Origin: Vigna angularis | Lineage: Eukaryota > Streptophyta > Magnoliopsida > Fabales > Fabaceae | DNA: 64,000 nt | NCBI RefSeq assembly: GCF_016808095.1 | Contig: NC_068976.1 | Coordinates: 28,690,871-28,754,870, forward strand | Direction of reading: 5' to 3' | Shown here: piece by piece, positions 11,366 through 24,889 of the stretch | Position numbering within the stretch: the first letter of the stretch is position 1 | Layout of the letters: every line of letters starts with the position of its first letter | Program-made: the position numbers and the translations under genes | Notes under the pieces: generated by a model | The model's input: the letters and a program-made list of their open reading frames with translations, nothing else | What the model was told of the DNA's origin: nothing | Database searches by the model: none

Positions 11366-13699
11366 TGTAACATCCCAAAAATATAGCATAAAACTATATC
11401 AAAGAGTCATCACATATATGATACTATAAAACAGTTATAAATTGGAATATAATGTGGAACTTACAGTCATCCCAAAAATAATTATAAATTTCAAACTTTA
11501 TACACAATGGATAAACCAAAACTATGTACAAATACTAATCTAAAGCTAACTACACTGCAACGTCTTCATCACCTAGGGCTTGCTCCACTGATAGCTCATC
11601 TCCCTCTGCTCACACACCCACCGGATGATCATTGCAAATTAAAGAACACACCCACATACAACAACAAGCACAAAAAGTAGGGTAAGCTAGATATAAAAAT
11701 ATTCATACATTAATATAACAGACAACCATACTCAATTCATGCATATGAAATAACCAACTTCAAACATCTTAAACATGTTATGACTTAGACTTGACTGTTC
11801 GGACTTAGAATGATTGTCAAATTATGGCGAGTTGTGCACTTGTGGTGGTCTCTACTACTTTGCAAAGTCATTGCCAACGGGTTTCACCCTACCACACTCA
11901 CAAGGTTAGTCTGTTCCGGACCTTAAGGCATACTAGAAGCCCCCAAGACTAAGACCTCTTGCTACTCCTCTCCACATGTGTCAAGCCTCTCTACGTGAGA
12001 ATGAAAGACCATTGGAGTTCAGGATAACCCCCAAGACTGAGCTTCTTGTAATCATTCTAAACATACTTGAATCTCACCGAGAGATTCCACTTTGAAACTT
12101 ACTTTCACCACTTAGAAACCATACTTTGAATCACAACTCATAACTTCAGTACTCATATAACTCATACACATTCATAATTGAATCAAGACATAACACAAAC
12201 CAAATTAGGGAACAAAGAAAGGAAAAAAAATAAAACTATAACCTGGACTAGTCGCTGAGCAAACCAACTCGCTAAGCGACCACATCTTCTCTCGCATAGC
12301 GACCCAACTCACTATGCGCATACACAGCCAGTACACCCACACTCCAAACCACTCGCTTAGTGACCTAACTCACTGAGCGAATTAAACTACCAATGGTTCC
12401 AGACCCCAACCTCTCGCTTAGCACCCCAACTCGTTATGCGAAAGTTCAGACAGTGGTCTAGACCCCCCAAACACTCGCTGAGCGGACCCGTTCGCTATTC
12501 GAATAAAATTCACACTACTTTCAAACCTCAATCAGTCGCTCAGTGCACCTTCTCGCTTGTGAATCATCAAATAGTGAGCCAGCCTCCACAACCACTTGTT
12601 GAGCGACTCCACTCGCTCAATGAGTCTGCATAATCTGCAACACCAAATCTGTAGAATTATGCAACCTACACCAAGTTTACCAATTCCAACTATTTTTCCC
12701 AACTTCTAATCCTCCTAGATTGTGTTATACACCAAATTCTACTAAACTAAGTGTGCCTAAACCATCCTAACATCATTCTAAAGTGTTCACTAACATCTTA
12801 CACTCCAAAAACTCCAAAATCCAAACTTATAGACCCAAAACGAATTCTATCACTTAAAGCACATTCTCAAACCACTTAGGGACTCTAACAGGTCTCAAAT
12901 GACTTACCTGGCTTACCCCTACTCACTAATTCAGTACCTAACCTCCCCTTCAAATTTTCACTACCTCATTTCATAACTAATCAACCTCATTACAGATTTT
13001 CCATCACATATTTCCAACATTTTATACAACCAAAACAGATCAATTCACAATTCAAGACAGTTCAGATTATCAATTCATAATATCATACTCAAAATTTTCC
13101 ATTTACACAAGAGATCAAATAACTCAAGGATCATCTTTTCCACAAGCATACACAAGAGATTACACAAATTAAGGAATTTTCTAGCTTCCCTTACCTCTAG
13201 CAAACTGGCACCGATCTAGAAAATACCCCGAATGTGACTTGCGCTGCAAAGAACTTCTAGAAACACCTACAAATCACCAATTGGTGATAGGAAACGAGTC
13301 TTAGAACTTAAATTGAACTAAGAATCAAGGGAAGAAGGCTCTAATCACATGCAAAGATAGAACCTCTGGATGATCACCGATTCAAGAAAACTTAGAAAAG
13401 AGGAATGAAGCTTACTTGCTCAAATCAAGAAATTGATTGGTGAAAAAGGTAGCTTTCGATGCCAGGATCGCCTAAATACTTCCTGATCGTCGAACAGATA
13501 CTCCAAGAGTGAGAAAAGTTAGAGAGAAGTGAGAGAAAGAGAAAATAATAATGTTTTAGAGAGATAGAAGTATTTTAGATAATGAACTGAGTTTTGGAAA
13601 ATTTTATTTATATTATAAGATTATTTTATAATAAAATATTTGGTCTCATTATTTTTATACTTCTATTTACTTTAATACTTTATTTTCTAGGTTCTTACA
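11366..13699 (-). mobile_element. Solo LTR of a Ty3/gypsy element (Tekay/Del-like), 2334 bp
   Basis: The segment starts TGTAACATCCC and ends GTTCTTACA, so its ends are the inverted TGTAA/TTACA expected of an LTR, and both sides carry the 5-bp direct repeat ATATT (11361-11365 and 13700-13704). No coding sequence lies inside. Read on the minus strand it begins TGTAAGAACC and ends GGGATGTTACA, the style of long chromovirus LTRs. A related LTR lies at 53.1-56.6 kb. A target duplication around a single LTR indicates loss of the internal region by LTR-LTR recombination. Clade assignment is tentative. Confidence 0.75.
12252..12623. repeat. 61-bp repeat array of TCGCTNAGCGA doublets inside the solo LTR
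   Basis: Seven doublets of an imperfect palindrome TCGCTNAGCGA begin at 12252/12269, 12292/12309, 12353/12370, 12414/12431, 12475/12492, 12536/12553 and 12596/12613. Every pair is exactly 17 bp apart. The last six doublets recur every 60-61 bp while the sequence between them diverges. Confidence 0.85.
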
Positions 13700-14287
13700 A
13701 TATTTTAAAAAAAAATTATTATTGCAAAATATAGTCTATTGAGAATTTTATATTTTAAAAAATGATTTAATACTTTTCTTGGACCAGTATTTGTAACTAT
13801 TGTTTAATTAATATTTTTTTCTCACTTTAGTGTTACGTAATGTGTCCCATTATTTATAATTTCTCAAAGTTTCACATTAGAATCTTTGGTGATTCAAAAA
13901 CCTAGAACTAATTGGTTAGCTTAACGTAACTTGAGCACCAGGTTTTTTCATCTAATAACAAATTGGAGGAGGATAAAAAAAACTTGATTAGATTAAAAGA
14001 CTGAAAATACAGGGAGGGAGAATGGTGTGAGAAACCTATAACAGTAGGCTAAGGCATTTTTTGAGGAAAGATTCAGAGAGACAATAGAGTTTAAGATAAA
14101 GCTAGAAATTATAGAGTTTAATTCTATATCATTTACAGAATAAATAGGATGTTATCAGGTGCAAAAGTCTAGGTGTGGATGAGTTTAATTTCAATTAATA
14201 ATTTTCCTTACACTTTTGGTTTTGGTGGTTATCAATTTGAGTGTTTTCTTTTTATAAGTATTGGGTGACTTAATTTAGTTAAGTTAT
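13700..14287. other. AT-rich intergenic sequence
   Basis: No coding potential or recognised repeat seen, apart from the ATATT target duplication at its left end. Confidence 0.4.
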
Positions 14288-14418
14288 TATTAAGATATAT
14301 CAAATATTTTATTAAACAATTAAATATTGTGTTAGTTGTAATTTAGATATTATTGTAGTGATAGAATAATTTGTATTGTACAGTTGTCCTTCCTTTAATA
14401 GAAGAGGAATTATAGGAC

Positions 14419-14423
<5 letters not shown>

Positions 14424-14515
<92 letters not shown>
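14424..14515. repeat. (AT)n microsatellite in the copia 5' LTR
   Basis: About 46 AT units. The 3' LTR has no such run at the matching place, so it expanded after insertion. Confidence 0.9.
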
Positions 14516-14516
<1 letters not shown>

Positions 14517-14747
14517 TTTGAAATATATCAAGAGTCAAACACTCACATCCTCTATAATATTATAGGAATATTTTCTTTTTTATTTCATTAAATATATCTT
14601 TTATGGTTTTTTTTCGATAAAAATCAATCAGACAAACATGATTTTGGAACTTCACTCTTTCCAAGAGCCATATTTCTACTACTGTCGGATTTCTGATCAA
14701 GTTAGATATATTTAACTTTGTTCTTAATCTTTTTGTTGTTATCAGGG

Positions 14748-17700
14748 AATAATGATTGGATAATTGATTCAAGTGCCACTGATCACATTACTTGTTATTT
14801 TCATAAATCTATTAATTTTTCCCCTAATTGTTCTAAAATTGTTATTGTTAATGTTAATGGGGTCTCATCTCCTATTGAAGGTATAGGTATTATATCTCTC
14901 TCATCCTCCTTATCGATTCCTAATGTTTTATTTGTTCTACATTGAACTGTAACCTTCTATTCGTCAACAAGTAAACCAAATCACATTCTTGTGTTGTCTC
15001 ATTTTACCCAACTCATTGTCTTTTTCAGAACATCCATTCTAAGGAGAATATTGTCAGTGGTAGAGAGCGTAAAGGACTGTATTATCTTGAAAATATCTCA
15101 CAACAAACCCATAAAGGAACATTGGTTTGTCTTACGAATGAACACATAAAAACAAAAAGGAAATTTGGTTATGGCATAAATGGTTGGGACATCCCTCTTT
15201 TGATTATCTAAAAAATTATTTCCATCATTTTTCATAAATGCAATATTTCGAATTTTCTTTGTGAAACTTGTTATGGAAAAAAGTCATCGTGTTGTGTTTT
15301 CTTTAAGAAATAAAAAAAATTGATTTTCTTTTTTTATTAATTCACACAGATGTTTGGGATTGTGCCCCACAATCTACACATAATGGAAAAAAAATGGTTC
15401 ATCAGTTTTGTTGATGATTGTACTAGGGTAACCTGGGTGTATTTGCTTAAATATAAAAGTGATGTGTGTGATGTGGTTCATTCCTTCCATCATATTATTG
15501 TTACACAATTTAACACATATATTCAGGTCATTCAATCAGACAATGGAGGGGAATATTTTAAGACTGAATTAATAAATTTCATGAACTCTAAAGGCATCTT
15601 GCATCAAACTACATGTTCTTATTCACCATAATAAAATGGAGTGGCCAGAGGAAAAGTAGACATATATTAGAGGTGACAAGATCACTTTTGATAAATGGTA
15701 ATGTCTCATCTCATTTATGGGGTGAGGTTGTGAGCTCTGTAGTTTATTTAATTAATTGAACCCCTCCTAGTTTGCTTAAATTTCAAAGGCCTTTAGATGT
15801 GTTGTTTGATCATTGTATTATTCCTTCCATAGTTTATTTACCACCTCATGTTTTTGGATGTGTTAACATCAACGTACAAAGCTTTAAGAACAAGCTATCA
15901 AAAGTGTTTTTTTTGGGTATGGATCAACTCAAAAAGGTTATCGTGCTTACCATCCACCATCAAAGAAATTTTATATCTCTATGGATGTGACATTTAATGA
16001 GCATAAATTTTTTTATGTTGATTCTGCATAATCATGATTTTAGTATGTTTGATTTCTTAGATATAAAATTATATTGTGAAGATAAATTATTGTGTGAGGA
16101 TCATTCTGGAAGAAGTTTGCCAATCCTAAATATGGACACTTCTTTTTTGGATAATACAATGTCTTCTGATGATAACCAATTGGCTCAATCTTCTCCACAA
16201 GTTCGGCTTGACTCTTTAGAGGTATTTTTTGATCATATCTTTTATAATACTAATGTAGATGAAACTAATCATGAAATTGTTACTTTTGATCCTACCCTTG
16301 ATAATACTAATTTAGATTAAACTGATCATGAAATTGATTCTTGTCTGCATGAGACCACCAACACACCAAACATTGAGTCTGCTACTGTTCAATATAATCT
16401 TTCACCCCGTTCTAACCATGGTCAACCTCTAGCTAAATATGAACTAGACCTCCTAGTTAAATATCCCATTAGTAAATATGTGTCATCTTACAAGTTATCC
16501 TAGTCATATGCATCATTTGTATCTCAATTATCTTCAATTTTTATTCCTAGTAGTATATAGGAAGCTTTGGCAGATCCTAGATGGACTAAAGCAATGGTTA
16601 ATGAGATGTCAGCTTTAGAAAAAAAAACAACACTTGGGATCTTGTATCCTGACCAAAAGAGAAGAAAATTGTGAGCTGTAAATAGGTATTTACAATTAAG
16701 CATAAAGCTGATGAAACTATTGAGATGTATAAAGCATGAAACACTGAGTCTTATGGTGTAGATTACCAAGACACATTCGCACCAGTAGCCAAGCTTAACA
16801 CTATGAGAATACTTTTGTCACTAGCAACAAACCAAAATTGGTCTCTTTTACAATTTGATGTGAAAAATGTTTACTTACATGGAGAAATTTTAGAACAAAT
16901 TTATATGGATTCTCCACCAGGCATGACAGATTCAATTGGAATGAAGATTTTCAAATTAAAGAAGGCTCTATGTGGATTAAAATAATACCCAAGAGCATGG
17001 TTTGGAAGGTTTACAAAGTCTATGAAGGCTCTTGGCTATAGAGCAAGTAACTCTGATCATACCTTATTTTTTAAGAGAGGAAAAGGAAAAATTATAGCTT
17101 TGATTGTATATGTAGATAACATGATTGTTACAAGAAATGACCAAGATGAGATTTTTTGTTTACAATAATACCTTGCATCGAAATTTGAGATAAAACAACT
17201 TGGAAACTTCAAACATTTTTTGGATATTAAAGTAGCTAGATCAAAACATGGTATTTTTTATGCCAAAGAAAATTTACTATTAACTTACTATCAAAAACTA
17301 GACTGCTTTGGAGTAAACTAGTTGATACACCAATTGAACAACATCATAAACTCTTTCAATGCTCAAATTTAGCAAGCATAGACAAAGGAAAATACCAAAG
17401 GTTGGTAGAAAAATTAATTTATTTGTCTCAAACACGTCCAGATATTACCTATGTAGTGAATGTTGTTAGTCAATTTATTCATGACTCACGAAAGCTTCAT
17501 ATGGATGTTGTTAAGAGGATTTTGAGATATTTGAAGTCCACTCCTAGAAACACTAATGCAAAATTAGTGTTTACCGTCACGTGTTTAAAGCCACGCGTTT
17601 AACGTCACGTGTTTAACGTCTAACAAACGAAAAACCAACTTAAAAAATAATCGATGGTAGTTTTGAAAATAAAATGTCATTTAGACTTCGGCTACGGAGG

Positions 17701-18840
17701 GCCAACGTCTTATAACAATTAGACGTCGGTCCCCCTCAAGTCGAACATCAAATGGTCTGCAAAAAGTCATTGTTCTATAAATTTTGAACGTCAGCTACAG
17801 GGTCGCTTACGTCTTATTCATATTAAACGTCAAATCCCACCACCACAAACGTAAAAAAGGTGCAAAAATACTCCATTTTAGGCATCAATATTAATTTTAT
17901 TATGGATAAGACGTCAGTTGGGAAGGGAAGCTGACGTCAAATGCCATGTTTTTTCACCAACTCTAGAATGTGAGCATCAATTACTCGTTTTCTCTATCGT
18001 TGCTTCGTATTCTTTCTCTTTCTTTCTCATTCGCCGTCATTGTTCAGGTAAGTTTTCTTCCACTTTGCACTGTTTGAAATCATTTTGCACCGATTACATT
18101 ACATTTTTACCCATTATATTTCATTTGCACCTGATTAAAATTTGTTTTCATTGACTTTCGGTGTAGTTGATTGTGCGCGAGTTCTTGGACCTTGACGATG
18201 GTACTTTCCCTCTCCATTGCTTGTACCCATTTTCCATTGCTTGTGTCCATTCTCTGTCAGTGATTTCCATTTTCAACCCTTCAAGAAGGTTATTGTGATT
18301 TGTTGGGATGATTTTTTGTATTTCAGGTGTGGTATTATTGTAAAAAGTAAATTTATTTAAAAAAACAAATTGGACGTCGGTTAGTGTACCAACGTCAATT
18401 GGCATCCCATGTGGAATCTGACGTTCATTTGACATCTCTCAATAAGATGTCGGGGCGAGGTTGAACGTTGAATGTTTAAAATAACAAACGTCAAAGACCT
18501 TTTTTGCACTAGTGAAATAAGGAATTTTGTTTTTAAATCATGGAACTTAAAGGTAGAAGGGTACACTGATGTAGATTGGGCAGGTTCAAAAGATAATAGA
18601 AGATCTACCTGGCTACTTTACTTTTGCATGAGGGAATCTTGTATCTTTTGGAAGAGTAAAAAACAGTCTGTAGTAGCAAGATCTAGTGTTGAAGCAGAAT
18701 TCAGAGGCATGGTACTAGGTATATGTGAACTTTTATGGATTAAAAATGTGCTATTAGATTTGAGCTTTAAACCAAATGAAACTATGAATTTGTATTGTGA
18801 CAATACGTCAACTGTAACAATTACTCACAATCTTGTGTAA
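14748..18840 (+). pseudogene. Copia pol remnant (protease, integrase, reverse transcriptase, RNase H)
   Basis: Pieces appear in normal copia order but in shifting frames with many stops: protease (DWIIDSSATDHIT, 14753 on), integrase core (SFVDDCTRVTWVYLLKYK and IQSDNGGEYFKTEL, 15350-15631), reverse transcriptase (LLQFDVKNVYLHGEILEQIY, 16803-16985; VYVDN near 17110 in place of YVDD), and RNase H (VEGYTDVDWAGSKDNRRS, SSVEAEF, LYCDNTS, 18540-18840). Gag is not recognisable. No product is possible. Confidence 0.85.
17551..18514. mobile_element. Non-autonomous CACTA-like element (964 bp) nested in the copia element
   Basis: It begins CACTAATGCAAAA and ends TTTTTTGCACTAGTG, imperfect inverted ends of CACTA type, and is flanked by AAA on both sides (17548-17550, 18515-18517), the 3-bp target duplication usual for CACTA. 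Removing it joins the copia RNase H reading. Both subterminal zones are rich in ACGTC/GACGT words, probably transposase-binding repeats. No transposase inside. Confidence 0.75.
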
Positions 18841-19399
18841 CATGATAGAAAAAAGCACGTGGAGATTGATAAACATTTCATCAAAGAGACGCTTGAAGTT
18901 GGAATAAATTTTTTTCCTTTGTAAGATCAGAATTGCAATTGGCTAATGTTTTCACCAAAGGAATATCAAGCATAGTGTTTAATGAGTTTCTATTCAAGTT
19001 GAGAATATACGATATCTATGCACCAACTTGAATAGGAGTGTTAAAATATGTCAAATATTTTATTAGCAAATATTAGACAATCAATAGTTGTATAATTTAG
19101 AAAGTATTACATTTGTGAGGTAATTTGTGGAGATTTGTGCACTTATTATTCTTTAAAGGCAAAATTTTTTAATATTTAATATTTTGCTTTAAATTTATTA
19201 GTGAAAACAAATGTAAAAGTGCATTGTGTGCATGTGTACAATTTTTTCTATTGATAGTAAAAAGTAATAAAATTATTATTGTTATTATTATAATTATAAA
19301 ATTAAATATAAATAAATTTTATTTATTTTGTAAGTAATTTGTTTAACAAAAAATAGTTAAATTAAAAAAATACCATTTCAACAATAAAATTGATAAAAT

Positions 19400-19700
19400 T
19401 ACTATTTTAATCTAAAAACCTTTTATTTGGAGAGATCGGAAAACAAGAAGTATCACTCCAAAGGATACGTGTCAGCCATGGCATCTCGACACCTCACACT
19501 ACAGTAAATCATCCTACACCACCATTGAGAAACACTTTTACTACTACAACAGAACATATTGTCAAATTTGTATGAGAGAGAACTGGTTCTCCTTTTGTCT
19601 CGTCATGTATGCTAAGATCAATTATTCGATCTCTATAAATCATCTTAAATCCGTTTAAACAAACAAAGAGAGCACTCATCTATCAAAATAGTTCATCCAC
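19400..19700 (+). promoter_or_regulatory. Promoter-like orphan fragment
   Basis: A less AT-rich island with an ABRE/G-box-like ACGTGTC (19467-19473) and, 160 bp on, TATAAAT (19634-19640), followed by a leader-like 'actcatctatcaaaata'. No open frame follows. It could be a displaced promoter or chance. Confidence 0.25.
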
Positions 19701-19719
19701 TTAAATAAACACGGTGTAG

Positions 19720-20389
19720 AGTTTTTATCCTTTTAGTTATAATTTCCATGTCAAAGTCCTTGACTTAATGAAAGTTTAGAATAGATACTGATCATGATTT
19801 TCTACTTAGCATGCACAATTTGGAGCGGCAATAATAACACGTTGCAGGACATTGTATGTGAACCGGCATTACGTGTTTTTAATTTTTCATGTAAAAGTAA
19901 ATTTAAAATATTTATTTAAATTTAAAATAATCTCAATTTTTATTTTATTTTCATTAACTATTCTTAGATTTTCAATTTAGATAAATCAAAATGATAAACT
20001 CACTTAAAATGATATTTTATACAATAATTAAAAGTATACAAAAATCATAAAACTTAGTGAAACAACTTCAAAAGAAATTTTTTTACGTTTTTTATAAAAG
20101 GATTTGTTTTATTTCCTTGCTTAAACATATAAAAGGAAAACTTACATATTTATGATTTTTTTGGATTTAAATTCAAATGAAAACAAATAATTATATAAAA
20201 ACTGCATAAATATATTTTATACGTGCGAATAAAGTAACTATTTATAAGTGTGAGGTTTAATTTAAAAAGAATTAAAATCATAAAGTTGAGTTAAACGTGA
20301 AAATGAAAGTGGAAAAGTACGTCAAAGGATAAATGAAAAAAAAAAAATAACAAATATAAATAATTAACCTAACAATTTAAAGGGAGATA
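19720..20389. other. AT-rich intergenic sequence
   Basis: No gene or repeat recognised. Confidence 0.4.
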
Positions 20390-23300
20390 TAAATTACCTG
20401 AAAAACATGTATGATCGATAAAAGAAAATCCCCAAAAAATATACAAAGATAAACACAAAACTTTCGTTAATTTTTTATTTAGCATAAAAAATTCTTAATA
20501 ATTTAAGACTATTTTTTCAATATCAAAGTAATACACAAATTTTATTTGTAAACCTTTATTCATTTCACTTATCCATTTCTTGATATATTATTTGTTAGAA
20601 TTCCTTATTTTACTAATTTTACTTATTTCAAACTCAATAAATGTATCTTAATTATTAATAGTTGGTTATATTATTTATTAAAATATTGTGTTTTACTTCT
20701 TTCATTAGTAATAAAGATAATAAAATTGTCTCAATCCATGTTAAAAGAAGAAAGAAAAAAGATGTCTCATAATGCGACTTTCTATATCTAAGCAAGAAAC
20801 TCATTCAAGCAAATACTAATTCAAGGAATAAATTCTACTCTTTTCAAAAAAGTCAGAAGAAGTTAAATTTCTTTGATGAAATTTCAATTTATGAAAGGTT
20901 CTAGGAGAGACTGTCATTATATATGTTTCTAAAATATCAAACAAATTACTTCACTATTTGTGTTTTTCTATATTGAACAGTAAACTAGCAAACAAAGTCT
21001 TGAACAGTATTTAACCATAATCGTGATTAGGATATTTAGTGTTGAAAAAAAATTATTTTCACATTAATATGTTGAAATCAGAACACCATTATTGTACGAC
21101 ATGATAAGGCTTTCAAGAAGTGGAAAATGAGCCTCTTTTATGAGGACAATAACAATTTTTCATTGAACATACGATATATTCTATTTTGCAAGTAACATAT
21201 ATCTTGCACTTCACGACTTTGATGTTGTAAAGAAAACTTTAATTCAGTTTCATTACCTAATTCAATGTAAATGGTTTAAATGACGTTAGATATATTTAAA
21301 TTAAACAATTTATTCCTTACAATGTGTCCATTTTTTTTTCAAAATAATGCTTTTTTAAATAAATATTTTTTAGATAGATTTACTAAAACATTTTTTCTCA
21401 AGTAGACTCGTTCAGTTTTTTTCTTTTTTTGTTGTTTTTTTAAATGGGAAAGAAAAACATAAAGTTAAATTATGCAAAGTAATTTAAAATAATTAACTAA
21501 AAGTATTGAGTTTGAAGTTTAATTGTTTTTAGAGATGAAATAAAATAAAAGATAATTTACAATTTTTTAATATAATTTCAAATTAAATTTGTTATTATTG
21601 ATTTTTGAAAAAATAAATTATAATAGAAAATATTCATGATAAATAATATTCACAACAAAGATAGTAATGCTTTAAAATTTTAAAAATATTTTATTTATTA
21701 TTCATCTTTTTCTATTACTTATAATAATAATAATAATAATAATAATAAATTTTATTCAAAATTATATTATAAAATTAATATTACAAAACTAAAATTTATT
21801 CATCCTCAAATTATATTTTAGTTTTCTTTCATTAAAATTTAAATTCAAAAATTTCAATTAACTAATTTAAATTATTTTTCCCTATTTTAATTTTAATGTT
21901 TACTTTTTTTGTTTATTTTCTTTTTTAAAAAAATCCTTCTAAAATTTGATCCCGGGAGAGTCAAATTCTAAATGCATTTTCTAACATCGAACATAAAAAA
22001 CTGTTGAGAATTCGAATCGGTTCATTTGGGTAAATAATGTTATACATTGGAAGAACGTTTGAAAAAAAAAAAAAAAAGACACTATTAAAAATAAATAAAG
22101 ATATTAATCTTATAATATGATTTAGAATAAAATTTCTTATTATAATAATAGTTTGTAAAAACATAAATGAAAACTAAAACACATTTATAAAATTTTACAG
22201 CATTTTTATCATTGTTGCTATTATTAACTATACCTATATAAAATCCATATTTGTTTTACAAATTTATCTTTAGATAATTTTTTAAAATTAAAATAATTAT
22301 TTTATTAATTTAACCATTTCTTTAAATTTAACTGATTTTTTTTACTTGACCCCTTTTTCTAAATTTAATCATTTTTTTGTTATAAAACTACCTATAAAAC
22401 AAATAAAAACTATTTACAATAAAATTATAAAAATTATTTATATTTAATTTCAAAATAATAATAGTAATGATAATAATAATAATAATAGTAATTTTATTTT
22501 TTTTACTAATTCAAAAAGGGGAACACATATGTCTATATATTTTTACCTTGATCATACTTTCTAAAATAATAACTTTTTAAACAATGAATAATAACAAATT
22601 TAATTTTAAATTATATTTAAAAAATTCAAGGACTATTTTTATTTTATTCTTTTTTATAAATTAATTAAAATGTAAACACAATATTTTTAATTTATTATTT
22701 TATATTATTGTCCATAACTTTAATATTTATTTCTAATTTGTATTTTTTTTTTCATTTTTTCTTCAACTTAAAATATACAAAAAAAAAATTAAAAATAGAT
22801 CCATTTCAAGAAATAATATTTCAATAGTTTTATTTTATAAAATAATATTTCAAAAGTATATTTAAGAAACATTTAAAAAAAGATTATTATTTATCAAAGA
22901 AAATCTCAATTTAGAGAACATTAAGTATATTTAAATTATATAATTTATCTGTTATAGTGCCCGTTTACTGGATGCTAAAGTATTTTAATTATTTTCTAAT
23001 AATTAATTTTTTGTTAACATCTCATTTAGTATTCTTTAACTAACACTGATTTGTTTTTATTTATAAAATTTAATTATTATGTTAAAAATATTTCAATTAT
23101 CATATTCATAAGTGTGAAAATAATTTGAGACATAGAATATAGAAAGCGATACATTTGAAAATAATTTGATCCATTTGAATGTGATTTCACCTAACTAGAT
23201 CCAAAGAATATACCAATAGATCATATATAATAAAAAACCTCATCTAAAAATCTCTTGTAACAAATATTCAAATACATTATTATGAAAAAAAAATCTACTA

Positions 23301-23409
23301 ACATTTTTTTTAATAATAATCATCAAATTCAACAATCAGAACCAATATAGTAAGATTTATCACTATTTTTTTATAATAATAAAGAAAGTACCTAACTTTT
23401 TTGTGAAAA

Positions 23410-23453
<44 letters not shown>

Positions 23454-23820
23454 AGTTTAAAAAATGGTAGTTTTAGAAATTATAATGTGTTTTAAATAAT
23501 AAAATTTGATTATTTAAATATTAAAATTAAAAATATAAATAGAATTTTTTATAAAGGAGTTTGAGTATCTTAAAATCAAATATCTAAACTCTATTCTTTA
23601 TAGTTTTCTCACATTTTTTCTAAAGTTTTTTACTTTTTGTGTATTTGTTTGAAGATCGGAAACCTTTAGGATAATCCTTGAGCCAAGTTCTCCACTTTCA
23701 TTTTATCAATTTCCACCATTGAGTAAGTTGTTCTTCCCATTTCTTTGGTCTGTTTAGTCTTCCTATACATGTGGGTCATCTAGGATCCAATGTGGTTTTT
23801 AAGTCTTCTTCAAGAGTTTT
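20390..23820. repeat. Duplicated block Z, copy 1
   Basis: About 3.4 kb of very AT-rich non-coding sequence, collinear and highly similar to 56636-60580. Shared landmarks: 'cttatccatttcttgatata', a (TAA)n run (21720-21748), 'tttgatcccgggagag' and an (AT)n run (23415-23441). It precedes OMT-2 as the other copy precedes OMT-3, so it belongs to the duplicated unit. No protein-coding signal. Confidence 0.85.
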
Positions 23821-23829
23821 TGTCAGTTT

Positions 23830-24752
23830 TGTTCGAAATTGTCCTAATCTTTTTAAAATGTTCAATGTAGTCCTAAATATTGTAATTTATGTTCAATTTA
23901 GTCCTTTTTGCAAACATCGTTTTAATCGTTAAAGGCCAAATGTCTAGTTATACAATCAGTGAATGATGTGTCATTTAACTACTGACGTGAATAATTTAAG
24001 GCGTAGCGAGGTGAATGTGGTCAATGAGGCCTTGCCATGTGTCAGCCCCTTCCCCACCCAAAATTAGGGTTTTAGATTGGGGGAAAGGGATCTCATGCGC
24101 CTCTTCTCTCTTCTTCCTTGTGACGCAAATTAGGGATGGATTTGCAGGTATGTGAAGAAGCTTGGTGGTGTTGTGGCTAGCGAGATGGTGGAGAGGTTGA
24201 TGACGGTGATCCTTGCAGCTACACATGGTGTCACAACATGGTTGAGATTGAACGGAGAAGATGAAGATGTTCTGATGCGCGATGATTGGAGGCGCGATGT
24301 TGATGCTTCTCGCGTGGTCGCAATTATGTGTGCAGGTTTTGAACTGGTTTTGCGAAGGAGATTGTGACTCTGCAATTTTAGGGTTCGCATGGTGGTGGCG
24401 GCACTAAGGTCTTGCGATGTTGATGGCAGCGACGAGCTAAGGTAGTGGTGGCAAGGTAGGTGTTGCTTGTGCTGTGAAGAAGAAGTGGCTTGTCGTTGTT
24501 GCTACTGGGTTGCATTTCTGGGTTCCTCTCGTGCAGGTACGTGTTGATGGTGGTTAGGTAGTGTCACGACGGCACTCGCAATGAAGGGGGAGTGGTGACA
24601 CATTTAGACTTCACGGTGGCGGGTCGGGTTTGTTGTTCATGTCAGTTTTTAAATGGCATGTCATTCACTGATTCACAGTTAGACTTTTGATTGTTAACGA
24701 TTTAAACGACATTTGCAAAAAGAACTAAATTGAACACAAATTACGATCTTTA
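23830..24752. mobile_element. MULE-like element with long terminal inverted repeats
   Basis: The left end, from about 23870 (taatttatgttcaatttagt), matches inversely the right end up to about 24750 (aactaaattgaacacaaatt) over roughly 110 bp, including 'caatcagtgaatgatgtgtc' against 'catgtcattcactgattcac'. Long TIRs are typical of Mutator-like elements. The interior (23990-24640) is GC-richer with no recognised transposase. The left TIR seems longer than the right, which abuts the next element. Target duplication not resolved. Confidence 0.55.
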
Positions 24753-24889
24753 CACTACAAAAATTTGCAATTTTAGTAGGGTTTTTTTTTACGTTACCGG
24801 TTGTTTTAACCCCTGAAAACTATAATTCCCGGGGTTGCAAAAACCCTTGGGAAAAGCTGCATCGGTAAATAATTACCAGCGGTTTTTTC

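Larger units (their letters stand above)
14288..19165 (+). mobile_element. Decayed Ty1/copia retrotransposon with LTRs
   Basis: Two related sequences flank the coding remnant: one from about 14288 (tcaaatattttatta) and one from 19039 (TGTTAAAATATGTC). The second follows a polypurine-like aataggag and is the 3' LTR. Their internal match includes 'agttgt.taatttaga'. The outer ends cannot be fixed exactly. The two LTRs differ substantially, so the insertion is old. A CACTA element is nested in the RNase H region. Confidence 0.65.

Noticed and set aside
14343..14591. Frames encoding poly(Ile-Tyr)
   Set aside because: They are translations of an (AT)n microsatellite.
24130..24390. Frames in the MULE-like interior (71-86 codons)
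   Set aside because: No domain, overlapping frames on both strands; more likely non-coding filler of a non-autonomous element.
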